Source: Pleomorphochaeta sp963678575 (lineage in GTDB: Bacteria > Spirochaetota > Spirochaetia > Sphaerochaetales > Sphaerochaetaceae). From it: a stretch of DNA of 64,000 nt. Position 1 is the first letter of the stretch. Every line of letters starts with the position of its first letter. The notes beneath the pieces are model-generated. The model searched no databases, was not told where the DNA came from, and saw only the letters and a program-made list of their open reading frames with translations. The DNA is taken from positions 434,001-498,000 of the forward strand of contig CAXXHV010000002.1 in assembly GCA_963678575.2 (NCBI GenBank), given 5' to 3'. Below, piece by piece: positions 53,197 to 60,821 of this stretch. The translations under genes were made by a program, and so were the position numbers.

Positions 53197-53702
53197 TCTT
53201 TATCCTCATTTTCTTTATCAAATAATTCTACCCATTCTTCGGAAAAAGAATTTAAATTAGGTTTTGTAAATCCATATTCTTCTTTTTCTTCTCTTTTTTT
53301 CTTTAAATATTCTAATCTGTTTTTTTCTAGTTCTTGAGTATAAAGTGCTCCATAATAGTTGTTTTTCATAGCTTCTTTACGTTTGTATTTTGGCTTTCTA
53401 TTTTTCTTTATTGATCTATAAAATAAACTAACCATGCATAACCAAAGGATAGAAATAAATAAAGCAACAATAGCATTATTTGCTTTGGTAATAAATGGTG
53501 GAAAATTAGAAAATAGGTCAAAATCTAAAGTTTTGCTTTTCATTAAGGCAAAGCTTTGGTAAGCTTGAGATATGACAAATATTATGTTGATTACTAAAGG
53601 AAAAATCCAAGATAACCAATCAGGAGAAAAAGTAAATCTAATTATCATTAATAATGATAATAAATAAACAATAAAGGTAAGTGTAGGTATAATATAATCC
53701 AT
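53193..53702 (-). CDS. small membrane protein of unknown function
   Basis: A 169-residue protein. Three or four hydrophobic segments occupy about residues 5-25, 31-50 and 74-97, followed by a strongly charged cytoplasmic-looking tail (Lys/Arg then Glu-rich). No family recognised. First gene of the aroK-aroC-XPB run, overlapping aroK by four bases, which implies cotranscription rather than related function. Confidence 0.75.
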   Translation of the reverse strand: MDYIIPTLTFIVYLLSLLMIIRFTFSPDWLSWIFPLVINIIFVISQAYQSFALMKSKTLDFDLFSNFPPFITKANNAIVALFISILWLCMVSLFYRSIKKNRKPKYKRKEAMKNNYYGALYTQELEKNRLEYLKKKREEKEEYGFTKPNLNSFSEEWVELFDKENEDKE

Positions 53703-53767
53703 TATTAAATGCCTCCTATTTGGAAATCCTAATTAGTCTATTATAACATAAAAGGAAGGGTTTGTGA

Positions 53768-54934
53768 ATGCACAATGAAAAAATGGTTGAATACCAAAAT
53801 ACTCATATAAAGCAATCAGAATTGCAAAAAAGAATCAGGGAAAAAACCTCAGATATAAGAGGTCCTTATTACAGAGATACTACTGCAATCATCCATTCTT
53901 CTGCTTTTAGAAGATTGAAGCATAAAACTCAAGTTTTTTTTGCACCTAATAACGACCATATTTGTACTAGAATAGAGCATGTTTTACATGTTGCTTCAAT
54001 AGCTTCAACAGTTTGCAGAGGATTGTCTTTAAATCAAGAATTAGCTTGGGCAATAGGTATGGGGCATGATTTAGGACATACTCCATTCGGTCACGTCGGA
54101 GAAGTAATATTGAGCGATATTATGGAAAATCAAGGCTATAGTAAATTTGAACATGAAGTTCATTCTCTAAGAGTAATAGATTTTTTATCAAATAAAGGGC
54201 AGGGGATGAATTTAACCTATGCTGTTAGAGATGGTATTGTAAGTCATTGTGGAGAATCTTTTGTTCAATGTATAAAACCTACCTTTATGATAAAAGATTT
54301 AGATACAATAAAACATAAAAAAGATTTAATTCCCACAACTTATGAGGGGGCAATTGTTAGATTTTGTGATTCTATTGCCTATCTTGGTCGAGATTGGGAA
54401 GATGCTTGTCGACTTAAAATTATTGATAAAGATTCTATGCCAAAAGGCCCAAAGAAACTATTAGGAACAGATAATAGTAAAATAATTGATACTCTTGTGA
54501 ATAATTTAATTGAATCAAGTGATATCGATGGAATAAGGTTTAGCAATGAAATATTTGAAGTAGTTAAAGAGATGAAGGATTACAATTATCAAAACATATA
54601 TAAATCTCCAATATTAAATGAATATAAGAAATATTTTAGTAGATTATTAAACTTGATTTATGAATATTTAACTGATTTATTTAAATCGTTTTATGATAAC
54701 AAGCAATTGTATTCTAAAGAAAAAAATATGCTAGCTATAGGTTTTGGTAATCATGTTTCAGAAATGCTCCCAATTTATATTGAAAAAGAAGGTAATGCTG
54801 ATAGATTGATTTTTGATTATATTGCAGGAATGAGTGATAATTTTGCACTTGATTGTGCTAATGAAATCCTTATTCCCGAACATATTAATGAGAGATTAGA
54901 ATCAAATATTACTGGTAAATGGTTTGATTTTTAA
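53768..54934 (+). CDS. dgt: deoxyguanosinetriphosphate triphosphohydrolase-like protein
   Basis: A 388-residue HD-domain dNTPase. N-terminal IRGPYYRDTTAIIHSSAFRR and LKHKTQVF match the dGTPase family; the metal site is His71 (RIEHVLHV) with His100-Asp101 in GMGHDLGHTPFGH. Such enzymes trim dNTP pools. The shorter length than E. coli Dgt (505) puts it in the dGTPase-like subgroup, whose preferred nucleotide varies. It ends one base before the convergent nrdR. Confidence 0.9.
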   Translation: MHNEKMVEYQNTHIKQSELQKRIREKTSDIRGPYYRDTTAIIHSSAFRRLKHKTQVFFAPNNDHICTRIEHVLHVASIASTVCRGLSLNQELAWAIGMGHDLGHTPFGHVGEVILSDIMENQGYSKFEHEVHSLRVIDFLSNKGQGMNLTYAVRDGIVSHCGESFVQCIKPTFMIKDLDTIKHKKDLIPTTYEGAIVRFCDSIAYLGRDWEDACRLKIIDKDSMPKGPKKLLGTDNSKIIDTLVNNLIESSDIDGIRFSNEIFEVVKEMKDYNYQNIYKSPILNEYKKYFSRLLNLIYEYLTDLFKSFYDNKQLYSKEKNMLAIGFGNHVSEMLPIYIEKEGNADRLIFDYIAGMSDNFALDCANEILIPEHINERLESNITGKWFDF

Positions 54935-55408
54935 TTAATTAGTAGTTTTTTCTTTTTTATTTAGCCTTTCTATTTCTTGGATGAATTGATCAATATCGTC
55001 AAATGCTCTATATACTGAAGCGAATCTTACATAAGCAACCGTATTAATTGTTGATAATTGTTTAAGAGTTTCTTCACCGATTTGGTATGATTGAATTTCT
55101 CTTTTAGAACCTGCTTGAGATCGGATATTCTGTTCGATATTTTCTAATAATTGTTTAATTATTTCATCATCAATTTTAAGTTTATCTGTACAGCTAATAA
55201 TTCCTCGTTTAATTTTGTTAATATCGAAAGGTTCTTCATGACCATCTTTTTTAATTACAATAATTCTTTTTTCTTCTATTTTTTCATAGCTAGTAAATCT
55301 GTAACCACAAGTTAAACATTCTCTTCTTCTTCTTATTGAAGTTCCATATTGATTTGATCTTGATTCTACTACCTTATCATTATCTTGAGCACAGTTAGGA
55401 CATCTCAT
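54935..55408 (-). CDS. nrdR: transcriptional repressor NrdR
   Basis: A 157-residue repressor of ribonucleotide reductase genes. The zinc ribbon uses Cys3, Cys6, Cys31 and Cys34; the ATP-cone domain (about 49-139) senses ATP/dATP and starts RIIVIKKDGHEEPFDINKIK. Length and motifs are standard. It sits convergent with a dNTPase, both touching dNTP homeostasis; no nrd genes lie in the window. Confidence 0.96.
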   Translation of the reverse strand: MRCPNCAQDNDKVVESRSNQYGTSIRRRRECLTCGYRFTSYEKIEEKRIIVIKKDGHEEPFDINKIKRGIISCTDKLKIDDEIIKQLLENIEQNIRSQAGSKREIQSYQIGEETLKQLSTINTVAYVRFASVYRAFDDIDQFIQEIERLNKKEKTTN

Positions 55409-55537
55409 AATTATTCCTTTTATTTGTTATAATTAGAAATAATAACAAATAACAAAAGATTAATCTAGTGCTTCAAAATAATGTAAATCCATAATTTTAT
55501 AAATAAATAACACTATATGTAGTATTTAAGGTTTTTT

Positions 55538-56377
55538 TTATTTTGATAAGTCTCTAATTAGTTGGATTTCTTTTTTATATCCCAATAAATCATTTGGTGT
55601 TTCTAAAAATAGTGGCAGATTTTTTAAATTTGGATGATTAATTATATTTTCAATTGCTGAAATACCAATATTCCCTTCACCTAATTTTGCATGTCTATCC
55701 TTATGAGAATTTAATAAATTTAAGCTATCATTTAAGTGAATAGCTTTTAGTTTTTTTAGATTTATGATTTTATCAAAATCGGTAATAACTTTATCTAAAT
55801 TATTTTTAATATCGTAGCCGCCATCAAATATGTGACAAGTATCAATTAATACCCCAATTTGATCTTTATTATCTATTTTATCAATTATTTGAGAAATTTC
55901 TTCAAAGGTTTTTCCCACTTCAGTGCCTTTCCCTGCCATTGTCTCAAGTAGTAGAGTTGTTTTTGAATCTTTATTTTTATCAAAAAGGATGTTTATTGCA
56001 TCACTGATTTGATTAATAGCTATAGAAGCGCCTTGTCCCGTGTGACTTCCTGGATGAAAATTGTAGTAAGGACATTCTAAAATATTTAATCTTTTTATAT
56101 CATCATCCATTAATCTTATTGCTAATTCTCTTAAATCTTTTTTACTTGAGCATAAATTGTAAGTATAGGGGGCGTGGGCTACAAAATCTAAATTACCTAA
56201 TTTTTCCCATTCTTTTTTAAAATTATTTATATCTTCAATGTTTAATTTTTTTGCACTTGTCCCTCGTGGGTTTCTTGTAAAAAATTGAAAAGTATTTGCA
56301 TTTATTTTTTTCATTTCATTTATTATATTCATATAACCTTTAGAGTTACTAAGATGTGGTCCAATTATTTTATCCAT
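55538..56377 (-). CDS. nfo: deoxyribonuclease IV (AP endonuclease)
   Basis: A 279-residue TIM-barrel endonuclease IV with three zinc sites, repairing abasic sites. The start 56377 (MDKIIGPHLS) has GGAG seven bases upstream; the open frame continues 22 codons but without conservation. Motifs: NTFQFFTRNPRG, HAPYTYNLCS, FHPGSHTG, LLLETMAGKGTEVG, DTCHIFDGGYD, HLNDSLN and LETP at the end, covering the nine metal ligands. Stand-alone gene, divergent from the ACT-domain gene. Confidence 0.94.
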   Translation of the reverse strand: MDKIIGPHLSNSKGYMNIINEMKKINANTFQFFTRNPRGTSAKKLNIEDINNFKKEWEKLGNLDFVAHAPYTYNLCSSKKDLRELAIRLMDDDIKRLNILECPYYNFHPGSHTGQGASIAINQISDAINILFDKNKDSKTTLLLETMAGKGTEVGKTFEEISQIIDKIDNKDQIGVLIDTCHIFDGGYDIKNNLDKVITDFDKIINLKKLKAIHLNDSLNLLNSHKDRHAKLGEGNIGISAIENIINHPNLKNLPLFLETPNDLLGYKKEIQLIRDLSK

Positions 56378-56560
56378 TATTTGCTCCATTTGAAAGTTAA
56401 AAATAGCCTTATTAAGAGTAATTATCATTAGTAAATTAGTCAAGATGTTATTAAAATATTGTTTTTTTTATAATAAATAAGTAAATTATTTGTGTTATAT
56501 AATAAAAAGTGTTGTATTTTTATACATTATGTGATTATATTAACAAATAGTGGAGGGCTT

Positions 56561-57214
56561 ATGGCTGAGTCAGTTAGTAGTTGTGTAAAAAGAATTATAG
56601 ATAAAACACCATTTATAAATGAAATGTTAGTTAAAGGGATTTTATCATATAGTAATTATGCTTCCTCAATAAAAACAGATGTTGAAGAAACTTATGGAAA
56701 AAGTGTAAAGCATAGTGCAATAGTAATGGCAATTAGACGATATGGTGAAGAGCTAAGAGCCAAAGATCAGAAAGAAAAAAAAACTGATGTTGATTATGAA
56801 ATAGTAATGAAAACTAAAATTTTTGATCTAAATATTGTAAGGAATGATAAATTCTTAGCTAAATTAGCAAAATTATATAATGAGGTTTCAACTGAAAAGG
56901 GTGATTTCTTAAATGTTTCTTTGGGTAGTCATGAGATTTCTGTTGCAATTAGTGAGAAATATAGAGAGTTGTTAGAGGCTTTAGCTAAGGATGAAGAAAT
57001 TTTACATAAAATGGACGATTTAGTTGCTTTGTCTTTGGTCTTTTCTGGCGACTTTTTACAAACTCCAGGTATTGTTTATGAAGCAGTGAGAAAATTGGCT
57101 TGGGAAAAAATAAATGTAATAGAAATTTTATCAACAAAAAATGAATTAACCTTTGTTATTAAAAGAGAAGATTCTATGAAAGCTTTTGATGAGTTGCAAT
57201 CTTTCTTAAATTAA
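56561..57214 (+). CDS. ACT-domain protein of unknown function
   Basis: A 217-residue protein. The N-terminal third (to about 70) is helical with VKHSAIVMAIRRYGEEL; the C-terminal part contains an aspartokinase-type ACT domain (LALVFSG-like VALSLVFSGDFLQTPGIVYE near 150, then INVIEILSTKNELTFVI). ACT domains usually bind amino acids and regulate enzymes or transcription. The ATG at 56561 follows GGAGG; an in-frame ATG at 56492 is in unconserved sequence. The NTPase gene starts four bases after it. Confidence 0.78.
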   Translation: MAESVSSCVKRIIDKTPFINEMLVKGILSYSNYASSIKTDVEETYGKSVKHSAIVMAIRRYGEELRAKDQKEKKTDVDYEIVMKTKIFDLNIVRNDKFLAKLAKLYNEVSTEKGDFLNVSLGSHEISVAISEKYRELLEALAKDEEILHKMDDLVALSLVFSGDFLQTPGIVYEAVRKLAWEKINVIEILSTKNELTFVIKREDSMKAFDELQSFLN

Positions 57215-57218
57215 AAAT

Positions 57219-57683
57219 ATGAGTGTAACAATAATAACTGGAGAGAGAAATTCTGGTAAAACAACAACTTTAAAAAATATAATTAATTCTAATGAAACTT
57301 TTTATTTGGGGTATATTAGTGAAAGTTCCTCTAATAAAGAAAATTATTATTTAAAGAATGTTTATTCAAATGAAACAATAAAAATATTGCAAACTCAAGA
57401 ATGCTTGCATCATGAGAAAATTGGCAAATATTTTATAATTGAGAATTCTTTTGAAATCGCATATATTTCACTTTTAAAGCAAATTGATTTATTCATGAAT
57501 GAAAATATTACTTTTGTTTTGGACGAAATAGGGGCTCTTGAATTAGCATCATCGGGTTTTGATAAATTGCTTACCAAATTGTTAGAATATAATAACGATT
57601 TAATAATCTGTGTTAGAACTAAATTTTTAAAAGAAGTTTGTAATAAATATAAAATAGAAAATTATAAATTGATTAATATATAA
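57219..57683 (+). CDS. THEP1/NTPase_1-like P-loop nucleotidase
   Basis: A 154-residue P-loop NTPase. Walker A is GERNSGKTT at 8-16, and the Walker B VLDEIGALELASSGF near 102-117 is the THEP1-type motif (DEIG). THEP1 enzymes hydrolyse nucleoside triphosphates; physiological role is unclear. The gene follows the ACT-domain gene after four bases, so the two probably act together. Confidence 0.8.
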   Translation: MSVTIITGERNSGKTTTLKNIINSNETFYLGYISESSSNKENYYLKNVYSNETIKILQTQECLHHEKIGKYFIIENSFEIAYISLLKQIDLFMNENITFVLDEIGALELASSGFDKLLTKLLEYNNDLIICVRTKFLKEVCNKYKIENYKLINI

Positions 57684-57689
57684 TAAAAA

Positions 57690-57713
57690 AATCCCACTTC
57701 AAATAGTGGGATT
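57690..57713. terminator. bidirectional Rho-independent terminator
   Basis: AATCCCACT and its complement form a perfect 9-bp stem with a 6-base loop; on the minus strand it is followed by TTTTTTTATTA. It separates the NTPase and histone-like genes. Confidence 0.9.
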
Positions 57714-57743
57714 TCAAATAATAAGAGAGCTTTATAAATTTAA

Positions 57744-57926
57744 TTATTTAGACATCTCTGTTTTTTCTTCCATAATTTCTTTTCTGCGAACTTTGCAGAG
57801 ATTTGAAATTTCTGAAAGTGCTTTACGTGCGCGAGCTGCAGAAGCTTTTACACCTTTATCTGTAAATTTTGCATTTTCAGATTGGTAATCTTCGATAAAC
57901 TTTAACAATTGTTCATGTGTAGTCAT
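57744..57926 (-). CDS. histone H1-like (Hc1-type) small DNA-binding protein
   Basis: A 60-residue, Lys/Arg/Glu-rich helical protein: MTTHEQLLKFIEDYQSE..., then KGVKASAARARKALSEISNL and KVRRKEIMEEK. The RARKALxEIxxLxKxxRKEI pattern is that of Hc1-type histone-like proteins in chlamydiae, spirochaetes and Bacteroidota. The start 57926 follows GGAGG six bases upstream; the frame opens 14 codons earlier without conservation. Probably a nucleoid protein, with a strong terminator. Confidence 0.8.
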   Translation of the reverse strand: MTTHEQLLKFIEDYQSENAKFTDKGVKASAARARKALSEISNLCKVRRKEIMEEKTEMSK

Positions 57927-58112
57927 TAAGAGCCTCCATTTAAAATATATAGAAATTTTAACACACATCTTTTAAAAAGCAAACAAAATAAACTAAAAAA
58001 AAGGGTAAAATGTTTAATTTTTGTGCTAAAAATAAAGGTTTTAATTAATTTCTCCAAGAATATGTCAAAAAATATTTAATATATACCAAATATTATAATA
58101 AAATAAATTAAT

Positions 58113-58571
58113 TTAAATTTCTTCAAGTATTTTTTTTACGTGAGAAGCTACTTTAGATACTTTATAAACATTTTGAATATTAAACTCTTCATCAATGATA
58201 TAAGTTGTTCTTACTATACCATAATATTCTTTTCCATAATTCTTTTTTAATTGCCAAACGCCATAATTTTCAATGACTTTTAAATTTTCATCACTTAACA
58301 ATTCGAAGTTTAATTCATATTTATCACTAAAATTACAATGGGATTTGACACTGTCTTTGCTTATTCCAATGACAATAGCATTTTTTTCTTTAAAAGCTTC
58401 TAAGTTTGCTTTAAAATCTAAAGCTTCTAATGTGCAACCTTTAGTGTTATCTTTTGGATAGAAATAAAGGATAATTTTTTTCCCTTTATAATTGCTTAAT
58501 TTTATTAGTTCACCATTTTTGTTTGGTAGTTCAAAGTCAATAGCTTTATCTTTGATATTTAAATATGCCAT
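58113..58571 (-). CDS. bcp: peroxiredoxin, BCP/thiol peroxidase type
   Basis: A 152-residue thioredoxin-fold peroxidase. The peroxidatic Cys46 lies in YFYPKDNTKGCTLEALDF; the usual Pro before GC is Lys here, and the Cys five residues later (resolving in E. coli Bcp) is replaced. Cys79 in KSHCNF could resolve instead, or the enzyme is 1-Cys. The ATG at 58571 follows GAGGA; the frame extends upstream through the tRNA gene, which is not coding. Confidence 0.9.
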   Translation of the reverse strand: MAYLNIKDKAIDFELPNKNGELIKLSNYKGKKIILYFYPKDNTKGCTLEALDFKANLEAFKEKNAIVIGISKDSVKSHCNFSDKYELNFELLSDENLKVIENYGVWQLKKNYGKEYYGIVRTTYIIDEEFNIQNVYKVSKVASHVKKILEEI

Positions 58572-58656
58572 AGTTTCCTCCTCATATTTCTTTATATATA
58601 TATGATACAAATAAAATAGAATAATACAAGAAAGGAATTGTAAAAAATAAAAAAAA

Positions 58657-58678
58657 ACTTCTTTCAAAAGAAAGAAGT
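58657..58678 (-). terminator. Rho-independent terminator of tRNA-Tyr
   Basis: A 9-bp stem (ACTTCTTTC and complement) with an AAAA loop, followed on the minus strand by a long T-run; it ends just six bases past the tRNA 3' end. Confidence 0.92.
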
Positions 58679-58684
58679 CTTTAC

Positions 58685-58766
58685 TGGGGAGAGAAGGATT
58701 CGAACCTTCGAAGGCTGAGCCAACAGATTTACAGTCTGCCCCCTTTGACCGCTCGGGAACCTCCCC
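58685..58766 (-). tRNA. tRNA-Tyr (anticodon GTA)
   Basis: Class II tRNA of 82 nt read on the minus strand. The acceptor stem is GGGGAGG with TCTCCCC, the discriminator is A, the anticodon loop CTGTAAA has GTA at 58730-58732, a long variable arm (GGCTCAGCCTTC region) follows, and the T loop is GGTTCGAATCC. CCA is not encoded. A GTA anticodon is one of the four queuosine-modified types; a queuosine-precursor transporter gene lies 1.3 kb away. Confidence 0.97.
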
Positions 58767-58786
58767 ATGTGTCGAACACAAGTAGG

Positions 58787-58815
58787 AATTTAAATCAGAT
58801 TCATAATATAGTCAA
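58787..58815 (-). promoter_or_regulatory. sigma-70-type promoter of tRNA-Tyr
   Basis: On the minus strand: TTGACT (58815-58810), 17 bases, TAAATT (58792-58787), about 20 bases before the tRNA 5' end. Confidence 0.65.
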
Positions 58816-58992
58816 CCACTTTTATAAAAATAGTTTAAAAAATCTATAATTTTAATGATTTAGTTATGAATATTTGTTAAATACTATTATTTTACTTTTT
58901 TTAATATTTATTAAGTAGCTTAATTGTTTAATTATGACTAAAAGTATAAAATGTTAACATAAGAAAACATTTTTATAAAGGAGTATAAATTT

Positions 58993-59967
58993 ATGAAAAT
59001 AGCATTTTTCGATACAAAAAAATATGATAAAAAATGGTTTGAACAATTAAAAAGAGCCGAAGATGAAATTGTTTATTTTGAATCTAGATTAAATTCAAGA
59101 AATTATTATTTAGTAAAAGGCTTTGAAGTTGTAATAGCTTTTGTTAATGATGATATAGATAGTAAAGTTATTAATGGTATGGTAGATTTAGGGGTTAAGT
59201 TATTAGCTATGAGATCTGCTGGATATAATAATGTTGATATAAAAATTGCAAATGAAAAAGGCTTAAAGATAGTTCGAGTTCCAGCATATTCTCCATATGC
59301 AGTAGCTGAACATGCAATGGCTTTATTATTAGCGAGCGTAAGAAAAATAAATCATAGTTATGTTAGGACACGAGAGTTTAACTTCTCTTTAAACGGCCTG
59401 GTTGGTTTTGATTTACATGGTAAAACAATTGGTGTAGTTGGTACCGGTAAAATTGGAAGTGTATTTATTGATATATGTAAAGGTTTTCAAATGAAAGTAT
59501 TAGCTTTTGACCCATATCCTAATAAAAATTTAGATGTAGAATATGTTGATTTTGAAACAATTTGTAGAAAATCTGATATAATTAGTTTTCACTGTCCTTT
59601 AACAAAAGATACTAGACATATGGTTAATGAAGATACAATTAAATTGATGAAAGATGGTGTTGTTATAGTAAATACTTCAAGAGGCGCATTGGTTGATGCT
59701 GAAGCTTTATTACAGGGTATAAGAAGCAGAAAAGTTGGTTCTGCTGCACTTGATGTATATGAAGAAGAAGCAGGCTTATTCTTTGAGGATCAAAGTGAAG
59801 CTGTATTGGATGATGATACTTTAATGCTGTTGATTTCTATGCCGAATGTTATCGTAACAAGCCACCAAGCCTTTTTGACTGAAGAAGCTTTAAAAAATAT
59901 TGCTCAAACAACTTTGGATAATATAAAAGCATATGAAAATGGTGAAAAATTAATTAATTTAGTTTAG
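58993..59967 (+). CDS. ldhA: D-lactate dehydrogenase (2-hydroxyacid dehydrogenase)
   Basis: A 324-residue NAD-dependent D-2-hydroxyacid dehydrogenase reducing pyruvate to D-lactate. The NAD motif GVVGTGKIGS is near 147-156; active-site Arg is in NTSRGALVD, Glu in DVYEEEAG, and His in TSHQAFLTEEAL near 297. The N-terminal start MKIAFFDTKKYDKKWFEQ matches fermentative LdhA. A short AACATTTT/AAAATGTT hairpin lies in its leader. It indicates fermentation with lactate as product. Confidence 0.93.
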   Translation: MKIAFFDTKKYDKKWFEQLKRAEDEIVYFESRLNSRNYYLVKGFEVVIAFVNDDIDSKVINGMVDLGVKLLAMRSAGYNNVDIKIANEKGLKIVRVPAYSPYAVAEHAMALLLASVRKINHSYVRTREFNFSLNGLVGFDLHGKTIGVVGTGKIGSVFIDICKGFQMKVLAFDPYPNKNLDVEYVDFETICRKSDIISFHCPLTKDTRHMVNEDTIKLMKDGVVIVNTSRGALVDAEALLQGIRSRKVGSAALDVYEEEAGLFFEDQSEAVLDDDTLMLLISMPNVIVTSHQAFLTEEALKNIAQTTLDNIKAYENGEKLINLV

Positions 59968-59975
59968 CTTAAAAA

Positions 59976-60015
59976 AACACACTTAGACTCTTTAATATAT
60001 AAGTCTAAGTGTGTT
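59976..60015 (+). terminator. Rho-independent terminator of ldhA
   Basis: A perfect 14-bp stem (AACACACTTAGACT and complement) with a 12-base AT loop. The T-run after it is short (TTATATT). Its 3' arm supplies AAGTG (60007-60011), which could alternatively pair in the next leader. Confidence 0.8.
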
Positions 60016-60037
60016 ATATTGCCAAAAGCACTTTGTG

Positions 60038-60076
60038 CACTTGGAACCGGATACGTTGTATCACGGCGTAGGGAAG
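60038..60076 (+). ncRNA. TPP-riboswitch-like 3' half-aptamer in the leader of the queuosine-precursor transporter
   Basis: This 39-nt segment has the same length and closely follows the 3' half of the TPP (THI-box) aptamer: CTTGGAACC, GAT, then a 3-bp CGT/ACG stem in place of the usual GG/CC P4 pairs, and GGCGTAGGGAAG. The stem change is compensatory. The 5' half with CTGAGA, which binds the pyrimidine of TPP, is absent; a GCAC/GTGC hairpin takes its place. CACTT (60038-60042) could pair with AAGTG at 60007-60011 or with AAGTG in the ribosome-binding region (60101-60105). Ligand unknown. Confidence 0.45.
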
Positions 60077-60116
60077 TTGTTTCTTCTGCCTATTCTATCT
60101 AAGTGAGGTAAATATT

Positions 60117-60809
60117 ATGAATGAATTATTATGGGTTGTTATGCTTATAATAAATTTTTCGGCAATTTTGATTGCCTATCGTGTTTGGGGTAAGATTGGA
60201 TTATATCTTTGGATCCCAATTTCTGTTATTATTGCAAATATTCAAGTAACTAAAACAGTTAATTTGTTTGGCTTAGAAGCCACTCTTGGAAATATTGTTT
60301 ATGCAACTGGATTTCTAGTTACAGATATTTTAAGTGAATGTTTTTCTAAGAAGGAAAGTCGAAAAGCAATTGGAATTGGCTTTTTTGCTTTAATTTGTTT
60401 GACTTTGCTTATGCAGCTGGCTGTTCTATTTAAACCAGCACCATCGGATTTTGTTCAAGATTCAATGCTTACAATTTTTTCCTTTATGCCAAGATTAATG
60501 ATAGCTTCTTTAATAGCATATTTTATTAGTAATCATCATGATATTATTGCATACGAATTTTGGAAGAAAAAATTCCCTTCAACTAAAATGATTTGGCTTA
60601 GAAATAATGCTTCAACGTTTATTTCTCAATTAATTGATTCAATTATTTTTACTTTTATTGCTTTTTATGGAGTGTTTGAAATGGATGTATTGTATCAAAT
60701 TGTATTATCAACCTATATCTTAAAATGGATTGTTGCTTTACTAGATACTCCTTTTTTATATCTTGCAAAAAAATGGTTTGATGAAGGGAAAATTAAAGAT
60801 ACTATTTAA
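60117..60809 (+). CDS. queuosine precursor transporter (COG1738/YhhQ, VUT family)
   Basis: A 230-residue membrane protein with about six hydrophobic helices. ANIQVTKTVNLFGLEATLGN and YATGFLVTDILSE are the YhhQ-family signature, and RNNASTFISQLIDSIIFTFI matches its C-terminal half. YhhQ imports queuosine precursors such as preQ0/preQ1 or queuine. AAGTGAGG lies about eight bases before the ATG, and the leader is structured (see 60038-60076). No queuosine biosynthesis genes are nearby. Confidence 0.9.
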   Translation: MNELLWVVMLIINFSAILIAYRVWGKIGLYLWIPISVIIANIQVTKTVNLFGLEATLGNIVYATGFLVTDILSECFSKKESRKAIGIGFFALICLTLLMQLAVLFKPAPSDFVQDSMLTIFSFMPRLMIASLIAYFISNHHDIIAYEFWKKKFPSTKMIWLRNNASTFISQLIDSIIFTFIAFYGVFEMDVLYQIVLSTYILKWIVALLDTPFLYLAKKWFDEGKIKDTI

Positions 60810-60821
60810 ATAATATAAAGT

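Noticed and set aside
58572..58781. 70-codon upstream extension of the peroxiredoxin frame
   Set aside because: It runs through tRNA-Tyr and its terminator; the real start is the ATG at 58571 with GAGGA upstream.
60038..60076. Complete TPP riboswitch
   Set aside because: The CTGAGA half and the P2/P3 region are missing, so only a TPP-like half is claimed.
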